Assembly (NCBI RefSeq): GCF_024171695.1
Contig: NZ_JAMTCF010000017.1
Location: forward strand, 62,001-126,000
DNA length: 64,000 nt
Source of the DNA: Actinosynnema pretiosum
GTDB lineage: Bacteria; Actinomycetota; Actinomycetes; Mycobacteriales; Pseudonocardiaceae
Reading direction: 5' to 3'
Below are positions 43,308 to 51,345 of this stretch, one piece after another; position 1 is the stretch's first letter, and every line of letters begins with the position of its first letter. The translations under genes were made by a program, and so were the position numbers. The notes under the pieces are model-generated. The model saw nothing but the letters and a program-made list of their open reading frames with translations. It was not told the origin of the DNA and did not search any database.

Positions 43308-43955
43308 GTGATCCGGGTGCTGGTGGTCGACGACCAGGAGATGGTGCGGGAGGGGTTCTCGGCGCTGCTCGACGCCCAGCCCGACATCACCGTCGTCGGC
43401 GCGGCCGGGGACGGGGCCGAGGGGGTGGCCAAGGTGCGCGCGCTGCGGCCGGACGTGGTGCTGATGGACGTGCGGATGCCCGGCGTGGACGGCATCGAGG
43501 CCACCGGGATGCTCGTCGACGACCCGGCCCGCGTGCTCGTGCTGACCACCTTCGACCTGGACGACTACGTGTACGAGGCGCTGCGCGCCGGGGCCAGCGG
43601 GTTCCTGCTCAAGCACGCGCCCGCCCGCGAGCTGCTGGACGCGGTGCGGGTGGTCGCGCGCGGCGACGCGCTGCTCGCGCCGTCCATCACCAAGCGGCTG
43701 ATCGAGGACTTCGTGCGGGCCAGGCCCGCGCGGGCGGTGCGGCCACCGGCGCTGACGGCGCTGACCGACCGGGAGACCGAGGTGCTGCTGATGGTCGCGC
43801 GCGGGCTGTCCAACGCCGAGATCGCGCGCGGGCTGAACGTGGCCGAGCAGACCGTCAAGACGCACGTGAGCCGGGTGCTGATGAAGCTCGGGCTGCGCGA
43901 CCGCGCCCAGGCGGTGATCGCGGCCTACGAGTCGGGGCTGGTGGTACCGGGGTAG
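43308..43955 (+). CDS. NarL/LuxR-family response regulator
   Basis: This 215-residue regulator has a receiver domain with the phosphorylation site Asp54 in VVLMDVRMPG, Thr in VLTTFD and Lys in FLLKHAP. A LuxR helix-turn-helix at the C-terminus reads LTDRETEVLLMVARGLSNAEIA with TVKTHVSRVLMKL. GTG 43308 gives the standard VIRVLVVDDQ start and Asp54. The frame is open back to GTG 43218, which overlaps the kinase stop with GGGGGAGGGG before it, so a 30-residue Gly-rich extension is possible. It is the partner of the upstream kinase. Confidence 0.92.
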   Translation: MIRVLVVDDQEMVREGFSALLDAQPDITVVGAAGDGAEGVAKVRALRPDVVLMDVRMPGVDGIEATGMLVDDPARVLVLTTFDLDDYVYEALRAGASGFLLKHAPARELLDAVRVVARGDALLAPSITKRLIEDFVRARPARAVRPPALTALTDRETEVLLMVARGLSNAEIARGLNVAEQTVKTHVSRVLMKLGLRDRAQAVIAAYESGLVVPG

Positions 43956-44007
43956 CCCGACTCCGGGGTGACGATCCGGGGCCCGTCACCTCCCTAGCTT
44001 CGCCGCC

Positions 44008-44712
44008 ATGGGGAAGTCGATCGCGGCGCTGGCCGCGTTGCTGGTGCTGGTCGCGCCGGGTGGCGGGGGTCGCCCGGTGCACCGGGTGGAGGTGCTCGGG
44101 GACCTGGCGTCCGCCGCGCACGTGGCGGTGGTGGTGCCCGGTTCGGACGTGGACGAGCGCCGCTTCGAGGGCACGGTGGGCGCGATGGCCCGCGCCGTGC
44201 GGGCCGAGGCGGACCGGCCGGACCTGGCGGTCGTGGCCTGGCTCGGGTACGAGACGCCGTCAGGGGTGGGCGTGGACGCCGCGTCGGGCAGGCTGGCTCG
44301 CACCGGGGCCCGCGCGCTGGCCGACTACGCCATCACCCTGCCCGGCCGGGTCCACCTGCTGTGCCACAGCTACGGCACCGTCGTGTGCGGCCTCGCCGCG
44401 CGGGAGCTGGCCGAGCGGGGCGTCCCGGTCGCCGACGTGGCGCTCACCGGCAGCCCCGGCGTGCGGGCGGGTGCGGCGGCGGAGCTGGGCGCGGGCACGC
44501 GGGTGTGGGCGGCCAGGGCGGACGGCGACTGGATCGGCCGGGTGCCGAACGCGCGGCTGCTCGACCTCGGCCACGGCCCCGACCCCGCCGACCCGGCCTT
44601 CGGCGCGCGGCCGTTCCCGACCGGCGGCGTCACCGGGCACGACGGGTACTACGCGCCGGGGACCGGGTCCCTGCGCGCCCTCGCCCGCATCGCGGTGGGG
44701 GAGCGGCCGTGA
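44008..44712 (+). CDS. Alpha/beta hydrolase (DUF1023-like), exported
   Basis: This 234-residue protein has a short N-terminal hydrophobic segment (5-18) that may be a signal peptide or anchor. An alpha/beta-hydrolase core of DUF1023 type follows: VAVVVPGSDVDERRF, HLLCHSYGTVV with the nucleophile Ser, and a late TGHDGYYAPGTGSL with Asp/His. The substrate is unknown. Its ATG has TAGCTT exactly 7 bases upstream, so it is leaderless. The stop overlaps the GTG of the acyltransferase gene (GTGA), suggesting a shared role in acyl-group turnover. Confidence 0.85.
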   Translation: MGKSIAALAALLVLVAPGGGGRPVHRVEVLGDLASAAHVAVVVPGSDVDERRFEGTVGAMARAVRAEADRPDLAVVAWLGYETPSGVGVDAASGRLARTGARALADYAITLPGRVHLLCHSYGTVVCGLAARELAERGVPVADVALTGSPGVRAGAAAELGAGTRVWAARADGDWIGRVPNARLLDLGHGPDPADPAFGARPFPTGGVTGHDGYYAPGTGSLRALARIAVGERP

Positions 44713-46721
44713 GCGCGACCCCGCGCCGCGCGGCGGGGCGGAACGACCGACCGCCGCGCGCCGAGTCCGCGCCCCGGCCCGGCTCGTGCGGCTGCTCCGC
44801 CCGGCCCGGCGCCGAGCGGCGGTGCGGGACTGGGGACTGCCGCACCGCGACCCCGTCCCCCGGCCCGGCCGGCGCGAACCAGCGCACCGGCTCCGTGCTG
44901 CCGCCCTCGGGTGGGCAGGCGGTCCCGCGTCCTGGCACGGCCGGTTCGGCTCCGCCTCCTGGCCGCGTGCTGCCGCCCTCGACCGGGCAAGTGCCGTCGT
45001 TCCTCGACCCGGCCGGTGCGGGTCCACGTCCCGGCTCCGTGCTGCCGCCCTCGACCGGGCAGGGACCCCCGTCCCCCGGTCGGGCTGGCGCGATCCCGCG
45101 TCCCGGCCCAGCGTTGCCGCCCCCGAGTGGGCAGGCACCCCCGTGCCCAGGCCTGGCCGGTGCTGCCCCGCGTCCCGGCCCCGCGCTGCCGCCCCCGATC
45201 GGGCAGGCGCCCCCGTCCACCGGCCCGGCCGGTGCGGGTCCGCGTCCCGCCCCCGTGCCGCAGCCCCCGCCCACCGACCAGGCAGGTGGTCCCGTGACCC
45301 GCGACCCGTTCGTCGACGCAGTCCGCGCCATCGCGATCACCGGCGTGGTGCTCGGCCACTGGCTGGTGACCGCGCTGGTGCTCACCGAGCACGGCGTGGT
45401 GCTGGACAGCCCGCTGCGCTGGATGCCCGAGCTCGCCCCGGTGACCTGGGTGCTCCAGACCCTGGGGCTGTTCTTCTTCGCTGGCGGGTTCGCCGCCGCC
45501 CGCTCGCGGGTGCCCTGGTGGGCTCGGGCGCGTCGGGTGCTGCCGTCGGTCGGCGCGCTGCTCGGGGTGTGGGCGCTGGTCCTGCTGGGGCTGTCGCTGC
45601 GCGGGCTGCCGCAGGAGACCGTGCTGGTCGTCGGGTGGCTGGTGGTGGGGCCGCTGTGGTTCCTCGGCGTGCACCTGGCGCTGCTGGCCTGCACGCCGCT
45701 GCTGCGCCGCCTCGGCGCGCCGGGGCTCCTCGTCACCGTGCTGCTCTCCGCGCTCGACCTCGGCTGGATCAACGTGCTGCTGGTGTGGAGCGCGCCGTGG
45801 CAGCTCGGGCTGCTGCTGCGCGGCGGCCCCACCACGAAGCCCGACCCGCGCGCCTGGCGGCTTCGGGGAGCTGCCCTGCTGGTCGGCGGCGCGACCGCGT
45901 TCGCCCTGCTGGTCCGGTTCGGCGGCTACCCGGCCAGCGCGGTCGGGGTCACCGGCGGCGAGTCGTCCAACCTCTTCCCGCCCTCACCGGCCGCGCTGGC
46001 GCTGGCCTTCGCGCAGATCGGCCTCGTGCTGCTGGTCCGCCCGAGGTTCCCGGCCAGGTGGATCAACGACCGGGCGCTGCCGATCTACCTCGCCCACCAG
46101 AGCGCGCTGCTCGCCATCGCCCTGGTGGGCGCGGTGCTCGGACCCGTCCCCGGCCTGCTGACCGAGCCCGGCTCACCGTCATGGGTGGTGCAGCGCCTCG
46201 CGTGGCTGCCAGTGCTCTGGTGCGCGCTGCTGGTCCTGCTTCGCGGCGCAGGCCAGCAGCGCCACCACGATCGTCGCGCCGTGCAGCGCGAGCACCGAGC
46301 TGGTCGGCTCCAGCGCCAGCATCGGCGGGACGCAGGCCAGGGCGGTCAGCAGCCACGGGCGGCGGTCGTGGCAGGCGCCGGAGCGGGCCACGTGCACCAG
46401 GTACCAGCCCAGGAGCAGGTGGATGAGGTTCTGCAGCGCGTCGACCTGGAGCCCGCCGAGGCTGCCCGCCTGCCCGGCGAAGCCGGTCACCACGAACCCG
46501 ACCACGCCCAGCGCGCCGTAGCCGACGCCGAGGGTGACCGCGAGCCTGGTGCGGTGCGTCTCCCTGGTCCGGCACAGCGGGAGGGCCTGGTGGCGCTCGA
46601 AGCGGTGGAACGCCCGCAGCAGCGGCAGCAGGAGCAGCACGAGCAGCGCGGGCCAGCGGGGACCGCCGGAGGTGAGCAGCCAGGTGACCGCGCTGCTCGG
46701 GGAGTCCAGCAGGCCCAGTGA
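44709..46721 (+). CDS. Acyltransferase-3 family membrane protein with repeat N-terminus and read-through tail
   Basis: Up to 670 residues. Residues 1-195 are Pro/Gly/Ala-rich and hold about six ~23-residue repeats of the form AGAxPRPGxxLPPxxGQxPP. GTG 45294 (VTRDPFVDAVRAIAITG) is where the acyltransferase-3 domain starts and could be the true start. The membrane domain (about 196-510) shows FVDAVRAIAITGVVLGHW and LFFFAGGFAAA, and about ten hydrophobic segments. Relatives acylate sugars or lipids at the membrane. No stop occurs until 46721: the last ~160 residues, Arg/Gln/His-rich, are read antisense to the neighbouring gene, with a 543-bp overlap. Confidence 0.8.
   Translation: MSATPRRAAGRNDRPPRAESAPRPGSCGCSARPGAERRCGTGDCRTATPSPGPAGANQRTGSVLPPSGGQAVPRPGTAGSAPPPGRVLPPSTGQVPSFLDPAGAGPRPGSVLPPSTGQGPPSPGRAGAIPRPGPALPPPSGQAPPCPGLAGAAPRPGPALPPPIGQAPPSTGPAGAGPRPAPVPQPPPTDQAGGPVTRDPFVDAVRAIAITGVVLGHWLVTALVLTEHGVVLDSPLRWMPELAPVTWVLQTLGLFFFAGGFAAARSRVPWWARARRVLPSVGALLGVWALVLLGLSLRGLPQETVLVVGWLVVGPLWFLGVHLALLACTPLLRRLGAPGLLVTVLLSALDLGWINVLLVWSAPWQLGLLLRGGPTTKPDPRAWRLRGAALLVGGATAFALLVRFGGYPASAVGVTGGESSNLFPPSPAALALAFAQIGLVLLVRPRFPARWINDRALPIYLAHQSALLAIALVGAVLGPVPGLLTEPGSPSWVVQRLAWLPVLWCALLVLLRGAGQQRHHDRRAVQREHRAGRLQRQHRRDAGQGGQQPRAAVVAGAGAGHVHQVPAQEQVDEVLQRVDLEPAEAARLPGEAGHHEPDHAQRAVADAEGDREPGAVRLPGPAQREGLVALEAVERPQQRQQEQHEQRGPAGTAGGEQPGDRAARGVQQAQ
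44862..45293 (+). repeat. Tandem ~69-bp coding repeats
   Basis: About six degenerate units of roughly 69 bp encode AGA-PRPG-LPP-GQ-PP. The period is a multiple of three, so every frame stays open. The block lies between the GTGA-coupled start and the acyltransferase domain and may vary in copy number between strains. Confidence 0.75.
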
Positions 46722-48353
46722 GCCGACGACGGCGGCCAGCGCGGTCAGGTAGCCCAGGTACAGGGTCATGGGGGTGGTGCGCGCGAAGTGCACCACCCGC
46801 CACGGCGTGCCGCCCGCCAGCCACGCGGTCGCCCGCTCGCGCAGCAGCATCACCAGGCACAGCTGGCCCAGCGCCAGCACCAGCAGGAGCACGGTGGGCG
46901 AGCCGGAGCCCTCGTCGCCGGGCAGCGCGACCGCCGTGCCCGCGTAGCCGCCCAGCACCAGCAGCGCGCCCAGCGCGGGCACGGACACCAGGGCCAGGCC
47001 CGCGTAGGCGGCCCGGCGGACCCTGGCCAGCGAGCCGTCCGCGTAGCAGAAGCCGAGCTGCTGGAGCAGCAGCGCGCCCAGCACCAGGTTGGCGTAGCCG
47101 CCGGTGCGCCACTCGTGGGCGACCCGGACCGCGTCCACCGCCGTCATCAGGGCGACCAGCGCGAACGGGGTGAGCAGGCGGGCCCTGCGGTGCAGCGCGG
47201 CCATGAGCGGGGTGGCGGCGACCGCGACCAGGTAGACGCCGACGAACCACAGCGGCTGGGCGATCAGCCTGCCGAACAGCTCGACGCCGTCCTCGGGCAC
47301 GTCCAGCAGTTGCAGCGGCAGCGGCAGGACCAGCCAGGCCAGCACGAACGCCAGCACCGGGCGCAGCAGCCAGGTCAGGCGGCCGGTCAGGTAGCGGCCG
47401 TACCCGCCGTGGTCGGCGCGCACGGCCTGCCAGGCCAGCAGGTTGGCGTGGCCGCCCGCGAAGAAGAACACCGGGACGGCCTGGAGCACCCAGGCGGCCA
47501 CCCACAGCCACTGGGCGCCGAAACCGGCCCAGCGGGAGAGGGTGAGCAGGGACTGGCCCGCGACGACCAGGGCGAGGCTGGCCAGGCGCAGGAAGGTGGC
47601 GTACCGGTCGGGGCTCGCCGGGAGCGGCGCCGGGTGGGCGGGCGCGGGCTCGGGGGCGTCGGCCCTGCGGCGGGCGCGGGCGCCGGGGACGCGCGCCAGC
47701 AGCAGCAGCACGACGACGGCGCTGCCGAAGCCCCAGGCGAGCACCGGCTCGTGGCCGGGCGCGCTCCAGCGCTGCCGCCACGAGTTGAACTCCAGGCCCG
47801 CCGCGTACACCGAGGCCACCGCGTGGCACTGCGACTCGGAGCCGCGCGGGTTGGCCCGGCAGCGGTCGTGCATGTCCAGTTCCAGGCGGGTGTCCAGCTC
47901 GCGGCGCGCGGCCTGCGGGAGGGGCTGGCCCTTGATCTCCGCGTAGCGCAGCAGGTCGTAGCCGAGGTCGTGGGACTTGCAGGACAGGTCGAAGTCCCAG
48001 GTCGTGGCGCCCGCCGGGCCGGAGCAGTCGCCGGACGGGTCCGCCGCGCGCAGCGTGCCGTCGTCGGCGCGGACCGCGCTCGGGCTGCGGCCCATCACCG
48101 CGTTGAAGTCGGCCGGGAACGCCGTCAGCGGGTCCACCCCGCTCGGGTGGCGCAGCGCGTCCACGGCCGCCGCGGCGACCGCGCCGTCCCCGGTCAGCGG
48201 CGCGTCCTTGGCCGCGGTGGCCGGGCGCGACGCGACCACACCGCAGACGAGGACCGCCAGGGTGACCAGGACGAAGCGGGACCAGGCGGGCAACCGGGCG
48301 AACAGGTCGAGCCCCGACCGGCCCCGCGCGGGGCGTTCGGCTGCTGCGCTCAT
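46179..48353 (-). CDS. Phospholipase A2-acyltransferase-3 fusion membrane protein
   Basis: This 724-residue protein begins with an N-terminal membrane segment (26-43). A prokaryotic phospholipase A2 domain (about 70-200) follows, with DCSGP, the catalytic pair His128-Asp129 in CKSHDLGYD, DMHDRC near 160-165 and Cys110/125/165/176. A second membrane segment (204-222) and a Pro/Ala linker lead to an acyltransferase-3 domain (about 250-590), with VPVFFFAGGHANLLAW and LTRxL-type blocks. The C-terminal membrane part GLQVDALQNLIHLLLGW resembles DUF4383. One chain could thus both release and transfer acyl groups outside the membrane; this is inference. The ATG 48353 lacks a clear ribosome site. Confidence 0.85.
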   Translation of the reverse strand: MSAAAERPARGRSGLDLFARLPAWSRFVLVTLAVLVCGVVASRPATAAKDAPLTGDGAVAAAAVDALRHPSGVDPLTAFPADFNAVMGRSPSAVRADDGTLRAADPSGDCSGPAGATTWDFDLSCKSHDLGYDLLRYAEIKGQPLPQAARRELDTRLELDMHDRCRANPRGSESQCHAVASVYAAGLEFNSWRQRWSAPGHEPVLAWGFGSAVVVLLLLARVPGARARRRADAPEPAPAHPAPLPASPDRYATFLRLASLALVVAGQSLLTLSRWAGFGAQWLWVAAWVLQAVPVFFFAGGHANLLAWQAVRADHGGYGRYLTGRLTWLLRPVLAFVLAWLVLPLPLQLLDVPEDGVELFGRLIAQPLWFVGVYLVAVAATPLMAALHRRARLLTPFALVALMTAVDAVRVAHEWRTGGYANLVLGALLLQQLGFCYADGSLARVRRAAYAGLALVSVPALGALLVLGGYAGTAVALPGDEGSGSPTVLLLVLALGQLCLVMLLRERATAWLAGGTPWRVVHFARTTPMTLYLGYLTALAAVVGSLGLLDSPSSAVTWLLTSGGPRWPALLVLLLLPLLRAFHRFERHQALPLCRTRETHRTRLAVTLGVGYGALGVVGFVVTGFAGQAGSLGGLQVDALQNLIHLLLGWYLVHVARSGACHDRRPWLLTALACVPPMLALEPTSSVLALHGATIVVALLACAAKQDQQRAPEHWQPREALHHP

Positions 48354-48788
48354 TGGGCGGAGAGATTACGGAACGAAAACGACGAGGCCAAGGGGTCGCT
48401 TCGGGTGAACCCCGGATTCGTTGTGCGCGCGAAGGGTCGGAACGGGATCACCACGGTGCGCGGACCTCCTCGTTTGCCGTGCGCGAACCACGCCCGAAAG
48501 GGTTCGGACGCGCGCTGACCTGCACAGGAGCCCGTACCGCGCGGGGCGTGCGCACCCAGGGTGAACTATTCGGTCACCGGGTGGAACGGCAGGCGCGGGC
48601 GGGAACTTGAGAACATTGGCACACCGGGGATCGGCGTGGGAATCGACCCCTGCGACAAGCCGTTCACCAGTCGTCATCGCGGAGAGTGCGCATTGATCAG
48701 GTGAGGGTGAAGGCCATTGTCAGGGTTAACGGCGCGCGGTCCCGGAAAAGGGCGGGAGTTCGGGCGGGCGGGCCTGCGCGGGGGCGGT
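48354..48788. other. Intergenic stretch, no gene
   Basis: These 435 bases separate the PLA2-acyltransferase gene and the TetR gene, both on the minus strand. A promoter for the former should be here, but no convincing -35/-10 pair is seen. GTTAACGGCG at 48725-48734 resembles half of the TetR operator found at 49420 and 49688. Confidence 0.4.
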
Positions 48789-49388
48789 TCAGGCGGCCGG
48801 GTCGGTCCGCAGCACGCCGGACGAGGTGATCGACGCCAGCGCCATGCGGGTCAGCAGGGCGGCCATCTGCTCGCGGTCGAGGTGCGCGCTGTGCGGGGTC
48901 GAGTTGATCAGGCCGAAGACCGCGTGCGCGGCGGCCCGCGCGGTCGGCTCGTCCACCCCGCGCACGCCGTCCTGGATGACCCGCACCCACACCTCGACGT
49001 AGCCGCGCTGGAGCGCCCGCACCCGCCTGCGGTCCGGGTCGGTGAGGTTGGCCAGGTTGCGGATGTGCACCGTGATCAGCGCCGGGTCGTCCAGCGCGAA
49101 GTCCACGTGCCAGCCGACCAGCGCGCGCAGCGCGGTCTCCGGGTCGGCGGCGGCCTCCACCCTGGCCCGGCCGCCGTCGAGCAGGCGTTCGCTGATCGCG
49201 GTCAGCATCTCGCCGAGCATCGCGTCCTTGCTGCGGAAGTGCCGGTAGAGGGCGGGCCCGGAGATGCCGACCGCGGCGCCGATGTCGTCGATCCCCACGC
49301 CGTGGAAACCGTGGCGGGCGAACAGCTCGGCCGCCGCCGAGAGGATCTGCTCGCGTCGGGTCTGCTTCGCCGTCCCGGTCGGGTTCAC
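48789..49388 (-). CDS. TetR/AcrR-family repressor
   Basis: This 199-residue regulator has an N-terminal helix-turn-helix (REQILSAAAELFARHGFHGVG, ISGPALYRHFRSKDAML) and an all-helical ligand domain (70-190) with DDPALITVHIRNL. The style is that of repressors of branched-chain or acyl-CoA catabolism. It is divergent from an acyl-CoA carboxylase operon. Three 16-bp sites of the form GTtAACgnnCGyTAAC lie between the two (49420, 49688, 49714), so it probably controls both itself and the operon, lifted by an acyl-CoA. The GTG 49388 start is used. Confidence 0.9.
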   Translation of the reverse strand: MNPTGTAKQTRREQILSAAAELFARHGFHGVGIDDIGAAVGISGPALYRHFRSKDAMLGEMLTAISERLLDGGRARVEAAADPETALRALVGWHVDFALDDPALITVHIRNLANLTDPDRRRVRALQRGYVEVWVRVIQDGVRGVDEPTARAAAHAVFGLINSTPHSAHLDREQMAALLTRMALASITSSGVLRTDPAA

Positions 49389-49419
49389 GGCGTCATCCTA
49401 ATCGAGCGCGCGGACGTGG

Positions 49420-49435
49420 GTAAACGTTCGTTAAC
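49420..49435. promoter_or_regulatory. TetR operator 1
   Basis: GTAAACGTTCGTTAAC, 32 bp upstream of the TetR start, is a 16-bp near-palindrome matching the two sites before the carboxylase operon. It fits autorepression. Confidence 0.6.
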
Positions 49436-49687
49436 GGAGTTGTTCGCCACTTGGGAACCGGAAAAGGCGATATCCGCGCGGGAAACCGATCGCGACTCGC
49501 ATTACTCGTGGGTAACACCGGTCGGTAACCCCGGACCCCCGAACCGGGGGTGATCTTGGCTGGTCGCGCCGCGCGGGCGGCCCCGGCCGAGGTCAGCCGC
49601 GCGCCGGGTGCCCCGAAAGGGCTTCGGGTTCACCCGATGCCCCCTGGTGTGGCATTGCCGGAATCGCCGGGGTGGTGGACGGTTGGC

Positions 49688-49729
49688 GTTAACCGTCGCT
49701 AACATCGGACGAGGTTAACGACCGCTAAC
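49688..49729. promoter_or_regulatory. TetR operators 2 and 3
   Basis: GTTAACCGTCGCTAAC (49688-49703) and GTTAACGACCGCTAAC (49714-49729) lie 26 bp apart, the second ending 14 bp before the ATG. They probably cover the promoter of the carboxylase operon. Confidence 0.65.
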
Positions 49730-49743
49730 CGCGAGGGGAGTCC

Positions 49744-51345
49744 ATGGCAGCCCCCGTCCTGCGCAGCACCGCCGACCGGGCGTCCGACGCGTTCCGGCGC
49801 GGCGTCGAGGCGCACACCGCGCTGACCGCCGACCTGCGCGCCCGGCTCGCCGCCGCCGCGACCGGCGGCCCCGAGAAGGCCCGCGCCCGGCACGTCGAGC
49901 GGGGCAAGCTGCTGCCGCGCGACCGGGTCGACGCGCTGCTCGACCCCGGCTCCCCGTTCCTGGAGCTGTCCCCGCTCGCCGCGAACGGCCTGTACGACGA
50001 CGAGGCCCCCGGCGCGGGCGTCGTCACCGGCGTCGGCCGCGTCGAGGGCCGCGAGTGCGTGGTCGTCGCCAACGACGCCACCGTCAAGGGCGGCACCTAC
50101 TACCCGCTGACCGTCAAGAAGCACCTGCGCGCCCAGGAGGTGGCGCTGCACAACCACCTGCCGTGCGCCTACCTGGTCGACTCCGGCGGCGCGTTCCTGC
50201 CCCGCCAGGACGAGGTGTTCCCCGACCGCGAGCACTTCGGCCGGATCTTCTTCAACCAGGCCACGATGTCCGCGCGCGGCATCCCGCAGATCGCCGCCGT
50301 CCTCGGCTCCTGCACGGCGGGCGGCGCGTACGTGCCCGCCATGAGCGACGAGGCGGTGATCGTCCGGGGCCAGGGCACGATCTTCCTGGGTGGCCCGCCG
50401 CTGGTGAAGGCCGCCACCGGCGAGGTCGTCACCGCCGAGGAGCTCGGCGGCGGCGAGCTGCACTCGCGGGTCTCCGGCGTCACCGACCACCTCGCCGAGG
50501 ACGACGCGCACGCGCTCGCGATCGTCCGCTCCATCGTCGGCACGCTCGGCCCGCGCGCCCCCCGCCCGTGGGAGGTCGCGCCCACCGAGGAGCCCGCGCA
50601 CGACCCGGCCGACCTGTACGGGGTCGTCCCGGTGGACAGCCGCACCCCGTACGACGTGCGCGAGGTCATCGCCAGGGTGGTCGACGGCAGCCGGTTCCAG
50701 GAGTTCAAGCGCGAGTACGGGCAGACCCTGGTCACCGGGTTCGCCCGCGTCCACGGCCACCCCGTCGGGATCGTGGCCAACAACGGCGTCCTGTTCGGCG
50801 AGTCCGCGCTCAAGGGCGCGCACTTCATCCAGCTGTGCGACCAGCGCGGCGTGCCGCTGGTGTTCCTGCAGAACATCAGCGGGTTCATGGTCGGCCGCGA
50901 GTACGAGGCGGGCGGCATCGCCAAGCACGGCGCGAAGATGGTCACCGCCGTGGCCTGCGCCCGCGTCCCGAAGTTCACCGTCGTCATCGGCGGCTCGTTC
51001 GGCGCGGGCAACTACTCGATGTGCGGGCGGGCCTACTCGCCCCGCTTCCTGTGGATGTGGCCCAACGCGCGCATCTCCGTCATGGGCGGCGAGCAGGCCG
51101 CGTCCGTGCTCGCCACCGTCCGGCGCGACCAGCGGCCCGACTGGTCGGCCGAGGACGAGGAGGCCTTCAAGGCCCCGATCCGCGCCCAGTACGAGGACCA
51201 GGGCAACCCCTACTACTCGACCGCCCGGCTGTGGGACGACGGCGTGATCGACCCGCTGGACACCCGCGCCGTGCTCGGCCTGGCGCTGTCCGCGGCGGCG
51301 AACGCCCCGCTCGACCCCGTCGGCTACGGCGTCTTCCGGATGTGA
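49744..51345 (+). CDS. Acyl-CoA carboxylase, carboxyltransferase subunit (methylcrotonyl-CoA type)
   Basis: This 533-residue protein moves the carboxyl group from biotin to an acyl-CoA. It has the two crotonase-like carboxyltransferase halves, seen in GGGAYVPAMSDEAVIVRGQGTIF-type and GFMVGREYEAGGIAKHGAKM-type blocks (both split by Gly), and RFLWMWPNARISVMGGEQAA. Together with the biotin carboxylase and acyl-CoA dehydrogenase that follow, it fits 3-methylcrotonyl-CoA carboxylase in leucine/isovalerate breakdown; geranyl-CoA carboxylase is an alternative. ATG 49744 has GAGGGGAG upstream. The stop overlaps the next ATG (TGATG). Confidence 0.93.
   Translation: MAAPVLRSTADRASDAFRRGVEAHTALTADLRARLAAAATGGPEKARARHVERGKLLPRDRVDALLDPGSPFLELSPLAANGLYDDEAPGAGVVTGVGRVEGRECVVVANDATVKGGTYYPLTVKKHLRAQEVALHNHLPCAYLVDSGGAFLPRQDEVFPDREHFGRIFFNQATMSARGIPQIAAVLGSCTAGGAYVPAMSDEAVIVRGQGTIFLGGPPLVKAATGEVVTAEELGGGELHSRVSGVTDHLAEDDAHALAIVRSIVGTLGPRAPRPWEVAPTEEPAHDPADLYGVVPVDSRTPYDVREVIARVVDGSRFQEFKREYGQTLVTGFARVHGHPVGIVANNGVLFGESALKGAHFIQLCDQRGVPLVFLQNISGFMVGREYEAGGIAKHGAKMVTAVACARVPKFTVVIGGSFGAGNYSMCGRAYSPRFLWMWPNARISVMGGEQAASVLATVRRDQRPDWSAEDEEAFKAPIRAQYEDQGNPYYSTARLWDDGVIDPLDTRAVLGLALSAAANAPLDPVGYGVFRM

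Larger units (their letters stand above)
49389..49743. other. Divergent control region of TetR and the acyl-CoA operon
   Basis: This 355-bp gap has no gene. It carries one operator near the TetR start and two near the carboxylase start. GGTAAC-type half sites also lie around 49507-49533. Confidence 0.6.
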
